Shown here: positions 42,265 to 50,889 of the stretch, in pieces
How positions within the stretch are numbered: position 1 is the first letter of the stretch
How the letters are laid out: the number at the start of each line of letters is the position of its first letter
Assembly (NCBI GenBank): GCA_013911135.1
Contig: JACERO010000075.1
Location: forward strand, 30,788-94,787
DNA: 64,000 nt
Source of the DNA: Candidatus Nitrosopumilus sp.
GTDB lineage: Archaea > Thermoproteota > Nitrososphaeria > Nitrososphaerales > Nitrosopumilaceae
Direction: 5' to 3'
Made by a program: the position numbers and the translations under genes
Notes under the pieces: model-generated
Database searches by the model: none
Told to the model about the DNA's origin: nothing
The model's input: only the letters and a program-made list of their open reading frames with translations

Positions 42265-43238
42265 TTTTCTTCGTCACGTTTAACCTCCTCAAGATCTAGT
42301 ATTTGGCTGGGTTCATGAACTACAAGACCTTGAGCAATCTTCCTTAGTTTTGGAATAAGTTTGTAGAATTCATCTTTTTTGATGATTGTGTTTATTCCAT
42401 ACCATCCTTTCTCACTAAGTGGACTAATAGTTGGTTTTTTGAGAGATGGCATCTGTGTTAAAAGTTTTTTTAGGTTTTTCTCTTCTACATTTAGGTAAAT
42501 GTGTAGGTATTTTCTGCCATAAACAGCTCCTCGCATAAGAGTTACAATATCAAATATCTTTTCACGTTTTTTTGGATCCTTTAGTGATTTCTTGTTTACA
42601 ATCAAGTGTGCAGTAGATGTAAGCACTTCATCAACAATTTTTAATTTATTTTGTTTTAGAGTTGTGCCAGTTTCAGTAACATCCATTATTGCATCTACAT
42701 CCTCAGGAGGTTTTGCCTCAGTTGCACCAAATGATAAGTGAATTTGGACATTTTTGTTAGTTCCTAGTCGAACCCACGGAGTTACAATTAGAGGATCTTT
42801 TGAGCCATAATATTTTTTGTAAGACTTTGATTGTTTTAGAAATTTGGATGCAGTAGTAAGATATTCTGAAGATATACGAAGTGTTTTTTTCTTTTTTCCA
42901 TAATCTGCAATCATTTCATCAAGATTTTTGTAACGATATTTATCTGGAAAAGCTATCACTAGTCTAATTTTACCATACTCTAAATCTAAAATGGGTTCAA
43001 CATCAGAATTTGTTTCACCTACCCAATCTTTACCAGTGATACCTACATCATACAATCCTTCTGCAACCAAAGTTGGAATCTCTTGAGGACGAAGCATCTT
43101 GACAATAATATTTGGATCATCAAGGTAAACTCGATAAGTTCTACTTTTTCGGGTAACTTTGGTCCAAGATTTTTCTAATAGTTTAAAAGTAGCATCTTCC
43201 AAACTTCCTTTAGGAATAGCAAATCGTACTTGAGACAT
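42261..43238 (-). CDS. hisG: ATP phosphoribosyltransferase (long form)
   Basis: A 325-residue enzyme that joins ATP and PRPP, the committed and usually feedback-controlled step. Motifs are RFAIPKGSLEDATFKLLE, DVGITGKDWVGE and the PRPP loop DAIMDVTETGTTLKQN. The C-terminal 90 residues form the ACT-like regulatory domain of the long form, so no HisZ is needed. It is the first gene of the operon. Bases 42360-42605 of this gene occur again, nearly unchanged, at 44165-44409 in a pseudogene. Confidence 0.95.
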   Translation of the reverse strand: MSQVRFAIPKGSLEDATFKLLEKSWTKVTRKSRTYRVYLDDPNIIVKMLRPQEIPTLVAEGLYDVGITGKDWVGETNSDVEPILDLEYGKIRLVIAFPDKYRYKNLDEMIADYGKKKKTLRISSEYLTTASKFLKQSKSYKKYYGSKDPLIVTPWVRLGTNKNVQIHLSFGATEAKPPEDVDAIMDVTETGTTLKQNKLKIVDEVLTSTAHLIVNKKSLKDPKKREKIFDIVTLMRGAVYGRKYLHIYLNVEEKNLKKLLTQMPSLKKPTISPLSEKGWYGINTIIKKDEFYKLIPKLRKIAQGLVVHEPSQILDLEEVKRDEEN

Positions 43239-43265
43239 TTATGGATACCAAAGAGTACTGTAAAA

Positions 43266-43275
43266 GCCTCATTTA
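43266..43275. promoter_or_regulatory. shared GCCTCATTTA element between hisG and gene X
   Basis: GCCTCATTTA occurs 27 bases before the GTG of the 43293 gene. An identical element lies at 44461-44470, 29 bases before the ATG of its paralogue. In both cases a TTTAAAA tract follows within 10 bases. This supports duplication of the intergenic region together with the genes and may contain the promoter. Confidence 0.45.
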
Positions 43276-43292
43276 ACTTTAAAATTTCTAGC

Positions 43293-44153
43293 GTGAAGTT
43301 TACAAAAATCCTAACAATAAGTGTGATAATGATTGGAGTTGTAATCTCCATGTCCTATTTTACATCTGAACCAAATTTAATAAAAGATGTAGAAAAAAAT
43401 CAAAATAATGAAAAAACGGAATATTATGAATTAGACGGCACGTTGTTCAAAATTTTAGTAGATCCAGATGATGTTGTGTTAATCAATGGAAAAACAGTGC
43501 CATTAAAGGCTACATTTGAATTAAAAGAAGAAATCAGACAAACATATAATGAAATTGGTGTCTTTGATGAGGAGAAAAAACCACTCTTTATCATTCCAAC
43601 ATTTACTGCAAGTGCATATTCAAAAAATGGATTTTATGATTTTTACAATAAAAATTGTAATGAACAATGTTTAACAACAGAAATTGTTTCAAGAGATAGA
43701 TTAGATTACAATTCTAGTGCTAATTCTGTACAAATTTTAAAATTATTAGGATATGATTCAATAACAGATTTAGAATTACATAAAAATCCAAATATTTTGA
43801 ACAATTATGATAAAATCATAGTAATGCATAATGAGTATATTTCAAAAACTATGTTTGATGCAATTACATCTCACACTAAAGTAATTTTTTTATATCCTAA
43901 TTCACTGTATGGAGAAATTAAAATTGATTCAATGAAAAATGAAATCACGTTAATTCGTGGACATGGTTATCCCAATTCAGATATTATAAATGGATTTAAT
44001 TGGGAAAATGAAAATACACATCCATATGAATTTGATAATAAATGTGAAAATTGGGAATTTTATCCCATTTCAAATGGTTTTATGTTAAATTGTTATCCAG
44101 AACATGTAATTTGGAAAGATAAATCATTGTTAAAATTTTTGAAAGACTTGTAA
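43293..44153 (+). CDS. membrane-anchored protein of unknown function (paralogue X1)
   Basis: A 286-residue protein. The GTG at 43293 gives a clean signal anchor (KFTKILTISVIMIGVVISMS); upstream codons to 43230 would overlap hisG. The outer domain shares with the gene at 44490 a string of motifs: FYDFYNKNC, GYDSITDLELHKNPNIL, NYDKIIVMHNEY, FLYPNSLYGEI, LIRGHGYPNSDI, NTHPYEFD and MLNCYPE. Conserved His, Glu, Asp and paired Cys residues suggest an extracellular enzyme, perhaps acting on sugars or phosphates. I do not recognise the family. Confidence 0.75.
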   Translation: MKFTKILTISVIMIGVVISMSYFTSEPNLIKDVEKNQNNEKTEYYELDGTLFKILVDPDDVVLINGKTVPLKATFELKEEIRQTYNEIGVFDEEKKPLFIIPTFTASAYSKNGFYDFYNKNCNEQCLTTEIVSRDRLDYNSSANSVQILKLLGYDSITDLELHKNPNILNNYDKIIVMHNEYISKTMFDAITSHTKVIFLYPNSLYGEIKIDSMKNEITLIRGHGYPNSDIINGFNWENENTHPYEFDNKCENWEFYPISNGFMLNCYPEHVIWKDKSLLKFLKDL

Positions 44154-44164
44154 TTAATCAAAAT

Positions 44165-44430
44165 TTTGTAGAATTCATCTTTTTTGATGATTGTGTTTAT
44201 TCCATACCATCCTTTCTCAAAGTGGACTAATAGTTGGTTTTTTGAGAGATGGCATCTGTGTTAAAAGTTTTTTTAGGTTTTTCTCTTCTACATTTAGGTA
44301 AATGTGTAGGTATTTTCTGCCATAAACAGCCTCCTCGCATAAGAGTTACAATATCAAATATCTTTTCACGTTTTTTTGGATCCTTTAGTGATTTCTTGTT
44401 TACAATCAAAGCAAATCTAATTTGTGACAC
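44165..44430 (-). pseudogene. rearranged hisG fragment
   Basis: A broken hisG copy. The first seven codons (GTG start, MSQIRFA versus MSQVRFA) and the flanking DNA are a diverged copy of the true hisG start: about 5 differences in 24 bases. They are joined at about 44409 to a 245-base piece copied from bases 42360-42605 of hisG. That piece shows no substitution that I can find, only a 2-base loss and a 1-base gain, both of which break the frame. About 200 codons between the two pieces are missing, and the 3' end is lost 11 bases after the X1 stop. No functional product is expected. Confidence 0.9.
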
Positions 44431-44460
44431 TTAATCTTCTCTAGAAACTAGCATATAATA

Positions 44461-44470
44461 GCCTCATTTA
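44461..44470. promoter_or_regulatory. second copy of the GCCTCATTTA element
   Basis: Identical to 43266-43275 and similarly placed before the paralogous gene (29 bases from its ATG). See that entry. Confidence 0.45.
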
Positions 44471-44489
44471 TTTTAAAAGCAAAATAGAG

Positions 44490-45368
44490 ATGAAAAAGAA
44501 GATCCTCTCTTTGTGTGTGTTATCAACAGTCATAATTATTTCATTAATAGGTTATTCAGGAGAAAATTTTTCTGATCTAAAAAAAGAAAACAGCAGTCAA
44601 AAAAATATCATATTTAATTTAGATTATAATCCTGGAGGTATTCGTAAAAATCTCGATGATGTATCAGAGATTTTTTTACAATATTCATACGAAGAGGATC
44701 AAAAGATAGATGGAAGTTATAGATATTCATGGTTTGAGGCAAAAACAGAAGCACTATCAATTATCAATGAACTAAAAAATGAATCTGAAAAAACAGTAGT
44801 AGTACTTCCAGTTTTTACACACACATCTTATTCTCCATTTGGATTTTATGATTACTTTAACCAAATATGTACTGAAAAATGTTTACAGATAAAAATTGAA
44901 AGAGGTAAACTAACACCATTAGGTAATGCTGGAAAAAATGCAATTCAGATTTTACATGCTCTGAATTATAATTTTATTTCAGACATTGACATAGATTTAA
45001 ATCCAAAAATTTTATTAAATTATGATAAAGTAATTTTATTACATAATGAATATGTAACAAAAAAAGAATTTGAAGCTATCACAAATCATCCTAAAGTTAT
45101 GTATCTATATCCAAATGCATTATACGCAGAAATACATTATGATTCGATAAATGATACAATTTCATTAATTAAAGGACATGGATATCCAGAATCAGACATA
45201 GGCAATGGTTTTGGATGGGAATTTGACAATACTCATCCATATGAATATGATGTAGATTGTAATGATTGGGAATTTTATGAAATTAAAAATGGACAAATGT
45301 TAAATTGTTATCCAGAAGAAAAAATTTGGAAAGATAAGTTATTATTAAAAACAATTAAAGAGTTTTAA
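44490..45368 (+). CDS. membrane-anchored protein of unknown function (paralogue X2)
   Basis: A 292-residue paralogue of the 43293 gene. The signal anchor is ILSLCVLSTVIIISLIGYSG. From about residue 105 onward the two proteins are clearly homologous, roughly half identical by eye (FTHTSYSPFGFYDYFNQIC, NYDKVILLHNEYVTKKEFEA, LIKGHGYPESDIGNGFGWE, NTHPYEYDVDC, MLNCYPEEKIWKDK); the N-terminal thirds differ. Its 3' end overlaps the convergent HMG-CoA reductase gene by 4 bases. Both copies look intact, so both are probably used. Function unknown. Confidence 0.75.
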   Translation: MKKKILSLCVLSTVIIISLIGYSGENFSDLKKENSSQKNIIFNLDYNPGGIRKNLDDVSEIFLQYSYEEDQKIDGSYRYSWFEAKTEALSIINELKNESEKTVVVLPVFTHTSYSPFGFYDYFNQICTEKCLQIKIERGKLTPLGNAGKNAIQILHALNYNFISDIDIDLNPKILLNYDKVILLHNEYVTKKEFEAITNHPKVMYLYPNALYAEIHYDSINDTISLIKGHGYPESDIGNGFGWEFDNTHPYEYDVDCNDWEFYEIKNGQMLNCYPEEKIWKDKLLLKTIKEF

Positions 45369-46627
45369 TTATTCATCTTTGACAATAATTCTTTAGCTCT
45401 ATCAAGTGAAATTTTCTTTTCTTCAACCATTTTTTGAACAATTTCATCTATCTGCTCAGATGTAGCTCCTGCTGCTGCTGCAAGATTTCTTGCATGTAGA
45501 CGCATGTGTCCTTTTTGAATTCCTTCAGTAGCAAGAGCTCGTATGGCACTGTAATTTTGAGCTAAACCAGTAGCAGTCATTACACATGCAAGCTCTTGTG
45601 CTGATAAAACTCCAAGAATCTTTGTGCAAACTTTGGCAACTGGATGAACATTTGCAATTCCACCTACAATTCCAACGGATAATGGAATTTCCAAGGTTCC
45701 AACTAAATTACCATCACTATCTTTACTCCATTTACTAAGAGAATGATATCTGCCAGATTTTGCAGCATAAGCATTTGCTGCAGCTTCAATGGCTCTACTA
45801 TCTTGACCAGTTGCATTTGCCACAGATATGGTTCCATTCATGATACCTTTGTTGTGAGTCACTGCTCGGTAGACATCATTATCAGCAAATTCAAATGCTA
45901 AAATAATATTATCAACAACAGTTTCTCCTCCAACAGCTTCTTTTTCAAATACTGCTTTTGCTTTAGCAATTCTTCTAGTCGAATAGTTTGATAATATTCG
46001 AAGTAATGTTCGTCCACCTGTAATCTTTTGAATTAATGGTGAAACAGCTTCGCACATTGTATTAGTAATATTTGCACCCATCGCATCTCCAACATCAATT
46101 AAAAGCTCAACAATAAGCATTTTGCAAGAAGGTGTATCAATTTCTTTACAAGAGATTTCTTTTGCACCTTTATTCATTTTAGATAATGTATTGCTTTTAG
46201 AATTTGCTAGTTGAAGAATTTCATTTGAAGAATTAGTGATTTGTTGAATTGCAGAAGGAATATCAACATCTAACACTTGTATTTGACCAATGCTATAAGA
46301 TTCATCTGCTGTAACTTCAAATCCACCTTTAATTCGTGCAATTTTGGCTCCTTTGGATGCTGCTGCAATGACAGATGGTTCCTCAATTACCATTGGAATT
46401 ATGTAGTCTTTACCGTTAATCTTGAAGTTTGTTGCAATTCCTAAAGGAAGAGAAAATGTACCAATGACATTTTCCACCATTTTATCGGCTTTATCATATG
46501 AAATTCCTCCATCATTGCTTTGCAAAATATCTAATTCTTCATCAGAAAGGTTTGAAAAATTTGTAATAATATCCAATCTTTCTTTTCTTGATTTTTCAAA
46601 AAACTTTGAAATTGATGAGTCTGGCAT
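45365..46627 (-). CDS. hydroxymethylglutaryl-CoA reductase
   Basis: A 420-residue HMG-CoA reductase, which makes mevalonate for isoprenoid lipids. Motifs are MVENVIGTFSLPLGIA, VIEEPSVIAAASKGAKI, DVGDAMGANITNTMCEAV (NAD(P)-binding), NKGIMNGTISVANATGQD and the catalytic His region QKGHMRLHARNLA. The pattern and length look more like class II (bacterial-type) than class I reductases, which would be notable for an archaeon; the class call is by eye. The sugar-dehydrogenase-like gene lies 1 base upstream on the same strand. Confidence 0.92.
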   Translation of the reverse strand: MPDSSISKFFEKSRKERLDIITNFSNLSDEELDILQSNDGGISYDKADKMVENVIGTFSLPLGIATNFKINGKDYIIPMVIEEPSVIAAASKGAKIARIKGGFEVTADESYSIGQIQVLDVDIPSAIQQITNSSNEILQLANSKSNTLSKMNKGAKEISCKEIDTPSCKMLIVELLIDVGDAMGANITNTMCEAVSPLIQKITGGRTLLRILSNYSTRRIAKAKAVFEKEAVGGETVVDNIILAFEFADNDVYRAVTHNKGIMNGTISVANATGQDSRAIEAAANAYAAKSGRYHSLSKWSKDSDGNLVGTLEIPLSVGIVGGIANVHPVAKVCTKILGVLSAQELACVMTATGLAQNYSAIRALATEGIQKGHMRLHARNLAAAAGATSEQIDEIVQKMVEEKKISLDRAKELLSKMNN

Positions 46628-46628
46628 T

Positions 46629-47720
46629 TTATTTTAATATCCTCAATAATTTATCATCCATTCTATCTGGAAAACCTTTTCCATCAGTATTTGAAGTAAT
46701 TACATAAAGACTTCCATCAGGACCTTGTACTACATCACGAACACGACCAATCCCACTTAGAATAGATTTCTGAGAGCTTAGTCCCTCTTCAAAATCTAGC
46801 TGATAAAGATTAGTTGCCCTCATAGAAGCCATTATGAATGAAGATTCAAAATCAAGTTTATCTCCAGAATAAAACAAGATACCGCCTGGTTCTATGCTTG
46901 GATCATAACAAAGAATAGCATTTTCATATTTATCAATACCAGAACATTGTTGTTCAGGCCAACCATAGTTTTTTCCTGCTTGAATTAGATTTATTTCATC
47001 ATTTTTTTCAGGCCCAAATTCGGCTACAAACATGTTGCCATTATAATCCCAAGTCATTCCTTGAGGATTTCTATGTCCTAAAGAGTATACTGGAGAATCA
47101 GAAAATGGATTATCATCTGGAATGGTACCATCATCATTTAATCTTAAAATTTTTCCAGATAAAGAATCAAGGTCTTGTGGAAGATGAGATGAATCAGAAA
47201 CAGTTCCAGTACCTACATACAGTTTTCCATCAGGTCCAAATTTTATAAAACCGCCATTTGTAAATGTAGAACCAGGAATTTTATCAAATATAGTTTCAGC
47301 ATCTTGTAATTTATTTTCAGATTCAGTTATTTGCAGAATCTTATTCCACAAATTTCCATTTTCTTTATATGTCAAAAATACATAGATGTAATGATTGTTT
47401 GAAAAATCTGGATGAAGTGTAATACCTAGCAATCCCCCATCAAACACATTAGCAGAACGAAATGCAGCTAATGGTGATTCTAATAGATTATTGTCTTGAA
47501 TTACTCTAATGAATCCATCTTTTTCAGTAACAAAAATTCTGTCGTCAGAAATAGCAATTGCGCGAGGTTTGTCAAGGTTTTCAGCTAAAATACTTACAGA
47601 AGCACTTTCAGAATTTGAAGTAGGTAATGGTAATGGAATAGGATCTGATGGAGAAGTTAAAACAAAAACAGAAAATATCACAACAGCAATAACTGCAATG
47701 ATTCGAATTTTTTTATCCAC
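46629..47720 (-). CDS. secreted glucose/sorbosone dehydrogenase-like beta-propeller
   Basis: A 363-residue protein with a GTG start and an N-terminal signal anchor (IRIIAVIAVVIFSVFVLT). The body matches PQQ-dependent aldose sugar dehydrogenases: FVTEKDGFIRVIQDN, GGLLGITLHPDFSNN, YVGTGTVSDSS, LGHRNPQGMTWDYNG, AEFGPEKNDEINLI, GKNYGWPE and the final VVQGPDGSLYVITSN. The substrate and the use of PQQ are uncertain in this lineage, and a copper- or calcium-binding propeller without dehydrogenase activity is possible. It is co-directional with HMG-CoA reductase, 1 base apart. Confidence 0.88.
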   Translation of the reverse strand: MDKKIRIIAVIAVVIFSVFVLTSPSDPIPLPLPTSNSESASVSILAENLDKPRAIAISDDRIFVTEKDGFIRVIQDNNLLESPLAAFRSANVFDGGLLGITLHPDFSNNHYIYVFLTYKENGNLWNKILQITESENKLQDAETIFDKIPGSTFTNGGFIKFGPDGKLYVGTGTVSDSSHLPQDLDSLSGKILRLNDDGTIPDDNPFSDSPVYSLGHRNPQGMTWDYNGNMFVAEFGPEKNDEINLIQAGKNYGWPEQQCSGIDKYENAILCYDPSIEPGGILFYSGDKLDFESSFIMASMRATNLYQLDFEEGLSSQKSILSGIGRVRDVVQGPDGSLYVITSNTDGKGFPDRMDDKLLRILK

Positions 47721-47774
47721 AAAAAGATAAGCTTTTTAAATCCTATTAATTACTTTCAAAAATTTGATAAAGCG

Positions 47775-47780
47775 TATATA
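47775..47780 (+). promoter_or_regulatory. TATA box of the initiator tRNA gene
   Basis: TATATA at the centre of the palindrome CGTATATACG (47773-47782), 24-29 bases upstream of the mature tRNA 5' end. The placement is as expected for an archaeal tRNA promoter. Confidence 0.65.
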
Positions 47781-47803
47781 CGACAGATCATCTTTTATCG
47801 ATC

Positions 47804-47878
47804 AGCGGGGTGGGGAAGTCAGGTCATCCCGGCGGGCTCATAACCCGCAAATCAGTAGTTCAAATCTACTCCCCGCTA
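47804..47878 (+). tRNA. initiator tRNA-Met (anticodon CAT)
   Basis: A 75-base cloverleaf: acceptor AGCGGGG with CCCCGCT (weak A1-T72 closing pair), D-arm region GGGGAAGTCAGGTCATCCC, anticodon arm CGGG-CTCATAA-CCCG with the three G-C pairs that mark initiators, T-arm GTAG-TTCAAAT-CTAC, and discriminator A. CCA is not encoded. These features distinguish it from elongator tRNA-Met and from tRNA-Ile2. The neighbouring convergent TiaS gene ends 1 base beyond it. Confidence 0.96.
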
Positions 47879-47879
47879 C

Positions 47880-49205
47880 TTAGTTTCTATAAACGCAAAA
47901 CCATGAAAGAGATTTATCAAATTTTGAGATTTTGTTAGAAATTCCAATTCGTTGTAAGGGTCTTGTTAGGTGTCTATGTGCAGACATTTTTGGAATATAC
48001 AGTTGTTTTGTGATTTTTCTTGAAATTTCAATAGTTATTTTTTTAGAAGCTTTTTTTCCACATCGAATACACTGAAATCCTTGATTCTGACCTTTAGATT
48101 TCATATTTTTGTTACATTTTTTGCAAATTGGATTAGATTTTGAAAGATTCTTTTCAAGGTGAATGATATCAATAAATTCGAGATTAATGATTCGAGGAAA
48201 TTTTTTAGATGCCTTTCGAACTCCTCCACCGACACATATTTTGTCTCCTTTAATCAAATTCAAAGCAATAGATGAGATTCCTGTTGGTTTGTAAACTGCA
48301 CACCAAAATTCATGACTTTTAGAAAAAATTTTAAAAAAGACATGTCCTCCTTTAACAATTTTTGGTGTGTTTGATACAATTCCAGTGATTTTTCCAGAAG
48401 CATAAGGTTTCATGTTTTCAAAATTCAATTCATTTTTCAAATGATCTCCGGTTCCTTGATTAGATTTGAAGATCATGTAGCCATCTAATTTTTCATCACT
48501 TTTCAGAATCTTTGTAGCATGCAATAATGAATTTACATTTTCACCTCTAACACCATAAAATACAGGATCAGGGCCATGCGGAGTAATTAAAATTCGTCCT
48601 TTTTTTGTATCAAAACTATTAAACGTATTTGGCAAAGTTTTTTCTTGCATAATTTTTACACTTGAAGCAGAAAGTTTTCTTTCTTTTCCAAATTTTTTTC
48701 TTTTACGATAACTCAAAAGTTCTAAGGTATGATCTTGAAAGTCATATCCTATTGCACCAATTGCACCAACAAGTCCTTGACCGTTTCCTTGATAGAAAAA
48801 TTCAAGATCATTTTTTTTGGCAAATTTTTTTGCATTGTTTCTGTTAATTAATTGCCACAAAGCTAAGTTACTAAAATTAGTAAATTCAGTAGGAATTACA
48901 TCACTTTCAAAAAATACTAAACCAGGATTTGCTCCATTTTTAACATCAGAGTATTTTGAAACAAGATTTTTAATTTGATTTTTTACCTTAGAAGGATTTT
49001 TAGTCTTTATTCTGATTGAAACTGCTCCATTACCACGAGTTTTCCATAGAATATTAGGATTAAATCGAATTAATCTTGGAAAATCAAGAAATTCAATGTC
49101 CTGTTTTTGAAGTAAATCAACAATTTTGTATGCTAGAAATGTAGTACACATTCCTTTAGGAGAATCAGTATCATCAAATCCAATATTAAGAACAGTTTCA
49201 TCCAT
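47880..49205 (-). CDS. tiaS: tRNA(Ile2) 2-agmatinylcytidine synthetase TiaS
   Basis: A 441-residue archaeal enzyme that attaches agmatine to C34 of tRNA-Ile(CAU), so that it reads AUA. The N terminus NIGFDDTDSPKGMCTTFLAY is the family signature, followed by RLIRFNPNILWKTRGNGAV. The middle has FYGVRGENVNSLLHATKI, and the C terminus has an OB-like region and a zinc ribbon (CKKCNKNM and CIRCGKKA). Length is normal. It is single and divergent from dph2. Confidence 0.95.
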   Translation of the reverse strand: MDETVLNIGFDDTDSPKGMCTTFLAYKIVDLLQKQDIEFLDFPRLIRFNPNILWKTRGNGAVSIRIKTKNPSKVKNQIKNLVSKYSDVKNGANPGLVFFESDVIPTEFTNFSNLALWQLINRNNAKKFAKKNDLEFFYQGNGQGLVGAIGAIGYDFQDHTLELLSYRKRKKFGKERKLSASSVKIMQEKTLPNTFNSFDTKKGRILITPHGPDPVFYGVRGENVNSLLHATKILKSDEKLDGYMIFKSNQGTGDHLKNELNFENMKPYASGKITGIVSNTPKIVKGGHVFFKIFSKSHEFWCAVYKPTGISSIALNLIKGDKICVGGGVRKASKKFPRIINLEFIDIIHLEKNLSKSNPICKKCNKNMKSKGQNQGFQCIRCGKKASKKITIEISRKITKQLYIPKMSAHRHLTRPLQRIGISNKISKFDKSLSWFCVYRN

Positions 49206-49287
49206 AAATCAATTGAACAACTCAGGCATTTTTAGTTGTTGGAGAGTACAGTTGATTTAAATTAATAAAGTTAGATTCCAAGCTAAA

Positions 49288-50283
49288 TTGATAATAATAG
49301 ATGAAGAAAGAATTTTCAAAGAAATTGAAGATAAAAATCCAGCATCAGTTTCATTAAACGGTCCTGATGGGATTTTACCTCAAGTTCAAGAAACTGCTAT
49401 AAATATTACAAAAAAATTTGGGATTCCAGCATATGTTTTAGCAGATACAACATGGGGAACTTGTGATCTAAATTCAAATGGTTCAAAAGTTCTTGGAGCA
49501 GAAATTCAATTTAACATTGGACATACAATAAATACTGAATCACTAGAAAAAAATTTAGTTTTAATTGATGCATTTGATGATGTAGGATTTGATAGTGTTG
49601 CAAAAAAATGTGGAAATATTTTAAAAGGGAAAATAATTTCATTGGTTACAGATAGTCAGCATTTACATCAAATAGATAAAGTTGAAAAAATTTTAACAGA
49701 GAATGAAATTAAAGTTAAAATAGGAAAAGGAAAAGGACAATTAAATGATGGTCAAGTATTTGGTTGTGAGTTTTATCCTGCATCAAGTCTAAAAAAAGAA
49801 GTTGATGCCTATGTGTTTTTAGGTCAAAGTAATTTTCATGCAGCAGGAATTGCTCTATCAACAAATTTACCAACTTATGTTTTAGATCCTTACTTTAATG
49901 AAGTAAGAGAAATTACAGAATTTGCTCAGAAATTAAAAAAGAAAGCTACTCTTGCAATATACAAAGCAGCTGAAGCAAAATCATTTGGAGTAATTATAGG
50001 ACTAAAAGAAGGACAGCTATCCAAAGTGTTTGCTTTAAAAATTAAAAAAGAATTAGAAAAAGAAGGAAAAGAGGTTCAGTTATTTGCACTAACTGACATT
50101 ACAAATGAAAGATTAAGAAATCTAAAAGGAATCGATGCTTTTATTCAAGTAGCATGCCCAAGAATATCTACAGACAATCAGTTTGACAAACCAGTATTAT
50201 CAACACCTCAGGCAAATGCTCTTCTCAAAATTTTACGAAATGAAAGTATTGAAGAATATTTAGAAATTCCTCATTGGTTATAA
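49288..50283 (+). CDS. dph2: diphthamide biosynthesis radical enzyme Dph2
   Basis: A 331-residue non-canonical radical-SAM protein that transfers the aminocarboxypropyl group of SAM to the target histidine of elongation factor 2. The three cluster cysteines lie in DTTWGTCDLN, VFGCEFYPAS and QVACPRIST, one per domain, as in archaeal Dph2. LNGPDGILPQVQE is typical of the N terminus. The start is TTG at 49288; no ATG is nearby. It ends immediately next to the convergent TPR gene. Confidence 0.95.
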   Translation: MIIIDEERIFKEIEDKNPASVSLNGPDGILPQVQETAINITKKFGIPAYVLADTTWGTCDLNSNGSKVLGAEIQFNIGHTINTESLEKNLVLIDAFDDVGFDSVAKKCGNILKGKIISLVTDSQHLHQIDKVEKILTENEIKVKIGKGKGQLNDGQVFGCEFYPASSLKKEVDAYVFLGQSNFHAAGIALSTNLPTYVLDPYFNEVREITEFAQKLKKKATLAIYKAAEAKSFGVIIGLKEGQLSKVFALKIKKELEKEGKEVQLFALTDITNERLRNLKGIDAFIQVACPRISTDNQFDKPVLSTPQANALLKILRNESIEEYLEIPHWL

Positions 50284-50883
50284 TCACGATACTAATTTTT
50301 TGAACTTGGAGTTATCTAATAATTTTTCAAACGATTTAGATTTTTTTGCTTTGATTTTATATTGAATTCCTTGAATAATTGCACGTTCTAGAAGAACAAG
50401 TGCTTCATCAACTTGTGAGAGCATGATGAAGTTACATGATTTATCAAATAAAACATCACCATTATTTGGATAATCTTTCAATATACTATTACAGCATAAA
50501 ATAGATTCATCAAATTTTTTCATAGAAAATAAAATTCGTTCTTTGTGATATAACGCAATATTGTATTTTGGATAATCCTTTAAAATTTTATCACATAATG
50601 ACAATGCTTTAACAAAATTTCCTTGTTTACGAAGAGTTGAGATTTTATTTACTAACACAGAAAGATCGTTTGGACATATCTGAAGAACTATATCATAGCA
50701 CTTTATAGCATTATCAAAATCTTTGAGTTTACTTAGGGCATATCCCTTATTGTTTAGTGAACTGAGATGTTCTGGATTATCATTTAGAATTTTATCATAA
50801 TATGTAATTGCTTCTTTTAGTTTTCCTTGGAGAAATAATCTATTTCCTTCGTCTAAAATTGAATTTATTTTAGGATCTACCAT
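50284..50883 (-). CDS. tetratricopeptide repeat protein
   Basis: A 199-residue protein made of about five TPR units (for example NRLFLQGKLKEAITYYDKIL, GYALSKLKDFDNAIKCYDIV, LRKQGNFVKALSLCDKIL, ILFSMKKFDESILCCNSIL). TPRs mediate protein-protein contacts. There is no membrane or signal segment. The ATG at 50883 was preferred over the in-frame TTG at 50889. It follows the alcohol dehydrogenase gene directly and is probably in the same unit. The partner is unknown. Confidence 0.85.
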   Translation of the reverse strand: MVDPKINSILDEGNRLFLQGKLKEAITYYDKILNDNPEHLSSLNNKGYALSKLKDFDNAIKCYDIVLQICPNDLSVLVNKISTLRKQGNFVKALSLCDKILKDYPKYNIALYHKERILFSMKKFDESILCCNSILKDYPNNGDVLFDKSCNFIMLSQVDEALVLLERAIIQGIQYKIKAKKSKSFEKLLDNSKFKKLVS

Positions 50884-50889
50884 TATCAA

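Noticed and set aside
44249..44434. Plus-strand frame across the hisG fragment
   Set aside because: It is a chance frame opposite the decayed hisG copy with no sign of coding.
47804..47878. CAT tRNA as elongator tRNA-Met or tRNA-Ile2, suggested by the adjacent tiaS
   Set aside because: The A1-T72 closing pair and the G-C-rich anticodon stem mark the initiator.
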